Positions 12,335-14,935 of a stretch of 14,935 bases of DNA are shown here, in pieces (the first letter of the stretch is position 1; each line of letters starts with the position of its first letter). The notes under the pieces were generated by a model that made no database searches, had not been told where the DNA came from, and was given only the letters and a program-made list of their open reading frames with translations. Location: contig WANG01000079.1 of assembly GCA_015521945.1 (NCBI GenBank), forward strand, positions 1 to 14,935, read 5' to 3'. The position numbers were made by a program, and so were the translations under genes. The stretch is from Candidatus Hydrothermarchaeota archaeon (GTDB taxonomy: Archaea > Hydrothermarchaeota > Hydrothermarchaeia > Hydrothermarchaeales > BMS3B).

Positions 12335-12677
12335 AGTTCTCAACCGCAAGGCTCAGGTTTCTGGCAAGCTCTGTGACGTTGGTGCTGGCGTTGCCTCCCG
12401 GCACGAGCAGGTCAACCACCCCCGCCACCTCCTCAATCTTGTCCACTATCCTGCCCAGCGCATCACCCACCGCCTCCCGGTAGCTGCGCTCAGCCTCCCG
12501 GGAGAGCTCCGCGTACTCCCCGCCTCCAATCTCACCGTGCACCCTCGCCTTGAGCAGCTCCGCCTGCGTGTCTATGAGCCTGGCTGTGCTTGAGGTCAGG
12601 GTGTACACCACTCCTGCAAACAGCACCGCTATTCCCAGGCTGAGCACAACGCCGGTTTTGTTCAGCATATCCCTCAT
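12318..12677 (-). CDS. Single-span membrane protein with sequon-rich external tail
   Basis: An unrecognised 119-residue protein: a short basic N-terminus (MRDMLNK), one hydrophobic helix (about 9-27), then a helical, charged, probably coiled-coil region to the C-terminus. The last 25 residues contain four N-glycosylation sequons (NAS, NVT, NLS, NFT) with asparagines spaced 4, 7 and 7 residues, implying that the C-terminal part lies outside the cell. ATG 12677 is preferred over the GTG at 12692 because a TATA box is centred about 25 bp upstream, predicting a leaderless message that starts at this codon. Overlaps the ITPase tail to tail. Confidence 0.65.
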   Translation of the reverse strand: MRDMLNKTGVVLSLGIAVLFAGVVYTLTSSTARLIDTQAELLKARVHGEIGGGEYAELSREAERSYREAVGDALGRIVDKIEEVAGVVDLLVPGGNASTNVTELARNLSLAVENFTESG

Positions 12678-12698
12678 AACTAATATGCACACTGGAGC

Positions 12699-12706
12699 AT
12701 TAAAAA
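12699..12706 (-). promoter_or_regulatory. TATA box of the single-span protein gene (leaderless)
   Basis: On the minus strand TTTTTAAT is centred about 25 bp before ATG 12677, with no ribosome site between. The rest of 12707-12783 is G/C-run rich intergenic sequence with no gene. Confidence 0.5.
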
Positions 12707-12783
12707 CTTAGCGCACAAAACGGAGGGGATGAGATGGGCAGAGGGAGAATGAGGGGTCCGCCCTCCCCCCAACCCCACACTAC

Positions 12784-13563
12784 TTAACTTTTCCTCATCA
12801 TATTAATCTCTTTTCTTTCCAAACCCGAAACAGGATTCACAAGTCTGCCGATTTCTGAAATCTCAACGCTGACAACATCCCCTGGCTTCATTTCCCCCAC
12901 TCCCGGAGGCGTGCCCGTGGCTATGACGTCCCCACGCCTCAGGGTCATTATCTCAGAGACGAAGCTCACCAGCTCTGCCACCCCGAATATCATGTCCGAG
13001 GTGGAGGAGTCCTGCCTGAGCTCCGCGCCCAAGTAGGTTCTCAGCCTGAGGCTCTGCACATCATCCACCTCCTCGGGGGTGGCTATGAAGGGTCCCATGG
13101 GGGCGAAGGTGTCAAAGCCCTTTGCCCTGGTCCACTGCCCATCCCTCGCCTGAAGCTCCCTGGCGGTAACGTCGTTGAAGCACGTATATCCAAGCACGTG
13201 CTCCAGCGCCCCTGAGACGCTCACGCCTCTGCACTTCCTGCCAATAACCACGGCGAGCTCACCCTCGTACTCCACCCTGCCGGCGCCCCTCCATAGCACC
13301 ACGGGCTTCAGGTGCGCCGTAACGGCGCTGGGTGGCTTCATGAATATCACCGGCTCCTCCGGCAGCTCCATGCCAAGCTCCTCCGCATGGGCGGCGTAGT
13401 TCAGCCCCACCCCTATTATCTTCCCGGGCTCAACGGGTGGCAGCACCTCCACCTGCTCAAGCGTGAAGCTCCTCCCCCTGAGCCTTCCGGAGAGAGCGGT
13501 TACCTCGCCATCCTCCACCCTGCCCCTGAAGCTTCTGCCCCTCCACCTGAACCTGCCGAGCAT
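12784..13563 (-). CDS. Fumarylacetoacetate hydrolase-family protein
   Basis: A 259-residue enzyme of the FAH fold, which hydrolyses, decarboxylates or isomerises 2-keto-type acids at a divalent metal. Motifs: KIIGVGLNYAAHAEE, FMKPPSAV, YEGELAVVIG (metal-binding glutamates), FNDVTARELQ (metal aspartate), KGFDTFAPMGP and GDVIATGTPPGVG. Length fits the FAHD1/acylpyruvase-like group; the substrate cannot be read from sequence. ATG 13563 overlaps the beta-RFAP synthase stop as TGATG. An upstream in-frame extension to 13725 is only the shadow of that gene. The final 35 or so codons (12784-12890) switch to AT-ending codons (AAA, GAA, AGA), unlike the rest. Confidence 0.9.
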   Translation of the reverse strand: MLGRFRWRGRSFRGRVEDGEVTALSGRLRGRSFTLEQVEVLPPVEPGKIIGVGLNYAAHAEELGMELPEEPVIFMKPPSAVTAHLKPVVLWRGAGRVEYEGELAVVIGRKCRGVSVSGALEHVLGYTCFNDVTARELQARDGQWTRAKGFDTFAPMGPFIATPEEVDDVQSLRLRTYLGAELRQDSSTSDMIFGVAELVSFVSEIMTLRRGDVIATGTPPGVGEMKPGDVVSVEISEIGRLVNPVSGLERKEINMMRKS

Positions 13564-14498
13564 CACCTCACCACCGCCCCCGTGTTGTCCGCCCTGGTGA
13601 ACCACACGCAGCTTACGTCCCTGCGGGCGCTCACAGCCTCCGCGAACTCCGCAGTTGAGCGCGGCAGGGCGTATATCACCGGCCCGAAGCTGCTCAGCCC
13701 AGCGCCGTAGCTGAGCCTCTGGCATGCCTCAAGCACCTCCCTCACCTCCCGCCTCTGCAGCATCACCTCCACCCCCTTGAACCCCACCTCCTGGAGCAGG
13801 TTTATCCCCTCACCGAAGCTCTCAATGTCCTCCTCCGCAAGCGCCGGCAGGAGCTTCATCAGCAGGATGTGGCACACCTCCCTGACCTGGCTCAGGGGGA
13901 GGGGGCAGAAGTCCCTGAAGACCCCCACCTCCCTGCGGGAGTGCACCCTCTCCCCCAGGGCTGGCAGCACCACCGCGACATCCCACTCCGGCATGGGGTG
14001 CCTCAGCAGCACCGGCGGCGGAGGCGCGTCGCTGGCCGAGCTGGGCAGAAACCCGGACTTCACCCTGAGGGAGTGCCCCCCGTCAAGCACGAAGCCGCCT
14101 CCCTCAAAGGCCGCCACCCCTATGCCCGAGGTGCCTCCCCTCCCCGTCACCCTGGCGAGCTTCCTCACCTCAGCCTCAATCCCGTAGGCACTGCATATCC
14201 CGCGGGCAACGGCAAGGGAGAGCTGGGTCCCAGAGCCGAGCCCCACGTGCCTGGGGTATGCCCTGCGCACCTCCACCTCAGCCCCCGGCAGGGAGAAGGC
14301 AGAGAGCACCCGCTTCGCCGCCCTCTCAGCCACCTCCGCATGCACCCCCGACACCACCAGCTCATCCGCCTGCTCCACCCTAACCTCAACCCTGGGCTCA
14401 TGCAGCGCAAAGCCAGCGCCCCCGTCAATCCTGCCCAGGGTGCCGTTGAGGTCCACCAGGGTGATGTGAATCCTTGCGGGAGCGCTCACGAGCACCAT
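13563..14498 (-). CDS. mptG: Beta-ribofuranosylaminobenzene 5'-phosphate synthase (H4MPT biosynthesis)
   Basis: A 311-residue GHMP-superfamily enzyme that joins 4-hydroxy- or 4-aminobenzoate with PRPP, losing CO2 and pyrophosphate, in the first committed step of tetrahydromethanopterin synthesis. Visible marks: SAPARIHITLVDLNG at the start, GLGSGTQLSLAVARG (the GHMP glycine-rich loop), GRGGTSGIGVAAFEGGG, the mid-protein HSRREVGVF segment, and RADNTGA at the end. ATG 14498 is chosen because GGAGG (14510-14506) lies 7 nt upstream; ATG 14504 would be one base away. It follows the CYTH gene by 2 nt and overlaps the FAH-family gene. It implies methanopterin-based C1 chemistry in this organism. Confidence 0.93.
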   Translation of the reverse strand: MVLVSAPARIHITLVDLNGTLGRIDGGAGFALHEPRVEVRVEQADELVVSGVHAEVAERAAKRVLSAFSLPGAEVEVRRAYPRHVGLGSGTQLSLAVARGICSAYGIEAEVRKLARVTGRGGTSGIGVAAFEGGGFVLDGGHSLRVKSGFLPSSASDAPPPPVLLRHPMPEWDVAVVLPALGERVHSRREVGVFRDFCPLPLSQVREVCHILLMKLLPALAEEDIESFGEGINLLQEVGFKGVEVMLQRREVREVLEACQRLSYGAGLSSFGPVIYALPRSTAEFAEAVSARRDVSCVWFTRADNTGAVVR

Positions 14499-14500
14499 CC

Positions 14501-14935
14501 TCATCCCTCCAGGTAGAGCTCAAGGTAGGAGCGGGTCTCCAAGGCGTGCTCGGGTATTCGCAAGCGCCTGCGCACGAAGCTCACCAGCTCCTCGGGCGTG
14601 ACCCCTGGCGGCGCCTCCACCTCCACGAAGCTCCCGAGCCCCTCTACATCGTCCAGCTCCACCACGTACCTCTCCACCCTGTACCTCCTCCTGCGCTTCC
14701 TGAGCCTCGCCACCTCCCTGAAGCCCAGCTTCTCCAGCAGCTCCAGCGCGGGCTCCAGCCCCTCAACACCCACGCTAACCTCCTCCCGGGTCTTGGTTCT
14801 GGTGTGCCCCATGCGCCTGCCCTTGTAGGTCATCTCCACCCTGCCCTGGCATGACCTGAGCCTGAGCGCCTCATCCGTCTCCGCAAAGTCCCTGCAGGGG
14901 TGCTGGAGGTAGATGTCCTCCTGCACCTCCTCACC
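14501..14935 (-). CDS. CYTH/CyaB-type protein, 5' end beyond the window
   Basis: The open frame continues to the window edge. The visible 144 residues begin within a segment (EDIYLQHPCRDFAETDEALRLR) that normally lies about 40 residues into class IV adenylate cyclase/CyaB-type CYTH proteins, so the N-terminal ExExK motif is missing only because of the cut; the GTG at 14926 is internal. Basic residues RKRRRRYR and acidic patches VELDDVEGLGSFVEVE fit the triphosphate tunnel. Archaeal members are often thiamine triphosphatase or triphosphatase-like rather than true cyclases, so function is left open. It ends 2 nt before mptG, suggesting one operon. Confidence 0.88.
   Translation of the reverse strand, partial: GEEVQEDIYLQHPCRDFAETDEALRLRSCQGRVEMTYKGRRMGHTRTKTREEVSVGVEGLEPALELLEKLGFREVARLRKRRRRYRVERYVVELDDVEGLGSFVEVEAPPGVTPEELVSFVRRRLRIPEHALETRSYLELYLEG

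Noticed and set aside
13564..13725. N-terminal extension of the FAH-family protein
   Set aside because: Glycine-rich shadow of beta-RFAP synthase; the TGATG junction gives the natural start.
1..14935. tRNA, rRNA, CRISPR array, insertion sequence or attachment site
   Set aside because: No cloverleaf, regularly spaced repeats, transposase or terminal repeats were found on reading both strands by eye.

Overview
The window looks like chromosomal DNA of a GC-rich, probably thermophilic archaeon able to respire oxygen. Archaeal signs are TATA boxes about 25-28 bp upstream of starts (several transcripts look leaderless), separate but overlapping kae1 and bud32 KEOPS genes, an archaeal-type ITPase, and a tetrahydromethanopterin biosynthesis gene (beta-RFAP synthase). 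Methanopterin together with F420-type flavodiiron, superoxide reductase and rubrerythrin genes suggests a euryarchaeote, perhaps Archaeoglobi-like. Strong AGG, GAG and AAG codon use fits a GC-rich thermophile. The lineage is inference.

Region 1 (1-2319, + strand) is a three-gene ba3-type (B-family) haem-copper oxidase operon: a 46-residue subunit IIa, subunit II with a full CuA site, and subunit I. A palindrome sits between its TATA box and the start site. Region 2 (2325-5276, - strand) is an oxygen-defence block tail to tail with the oxidase: rubrerythrin 1, superoxide reductase, FprA flavodiiron protein and a rubredoxin that seems to start at AUA; then, from its own promoter, a 34-residue RCKP-type mini-rubredoxin and rubrerythrin 2. 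A divergent Lrp/AsnC regulator (5369-5803) shares the last promoter region.

Region 3 (5775-6974) holds an ArnD-like polysaccharide deacetylase overlapping the regulator tail to tail, and a divergent YbjQ/UPF0145 protein. Region 4 (7051-10167, +) is the least understood part. It encodes three secreted, C-terminally anchored beta-type proteins, a 34-residue membrane miniprotein and a 508-residue NosR/NapH/CcoG-like membrane polyferredoxin. It is preceded by a strong TATA box and a perfect 10-7-10 inverted repeat touching the first start codon.

Region 5 (10211-12334, +) is kae1-bud32-ITPase, each overlapping the next, for t6A tRNA modification and nucleotide-pool cleaning. Region 6 (12318-14935, -) is a CYTH/CyaB-type gene cut by the window edge, beta-RFAP synthase, a fumarylacetoacetase-family hydrolase, then a separate single-span protein with four clustered N-glycosylation sequons. 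No tRNA, rRNA, CRISPR array or insertion sequence was seen, and no gap exceeds 300 bases. Together the oxidase consumes oxygen for energy while the neighbouring block removes peroxide, superoxide and oxygen.
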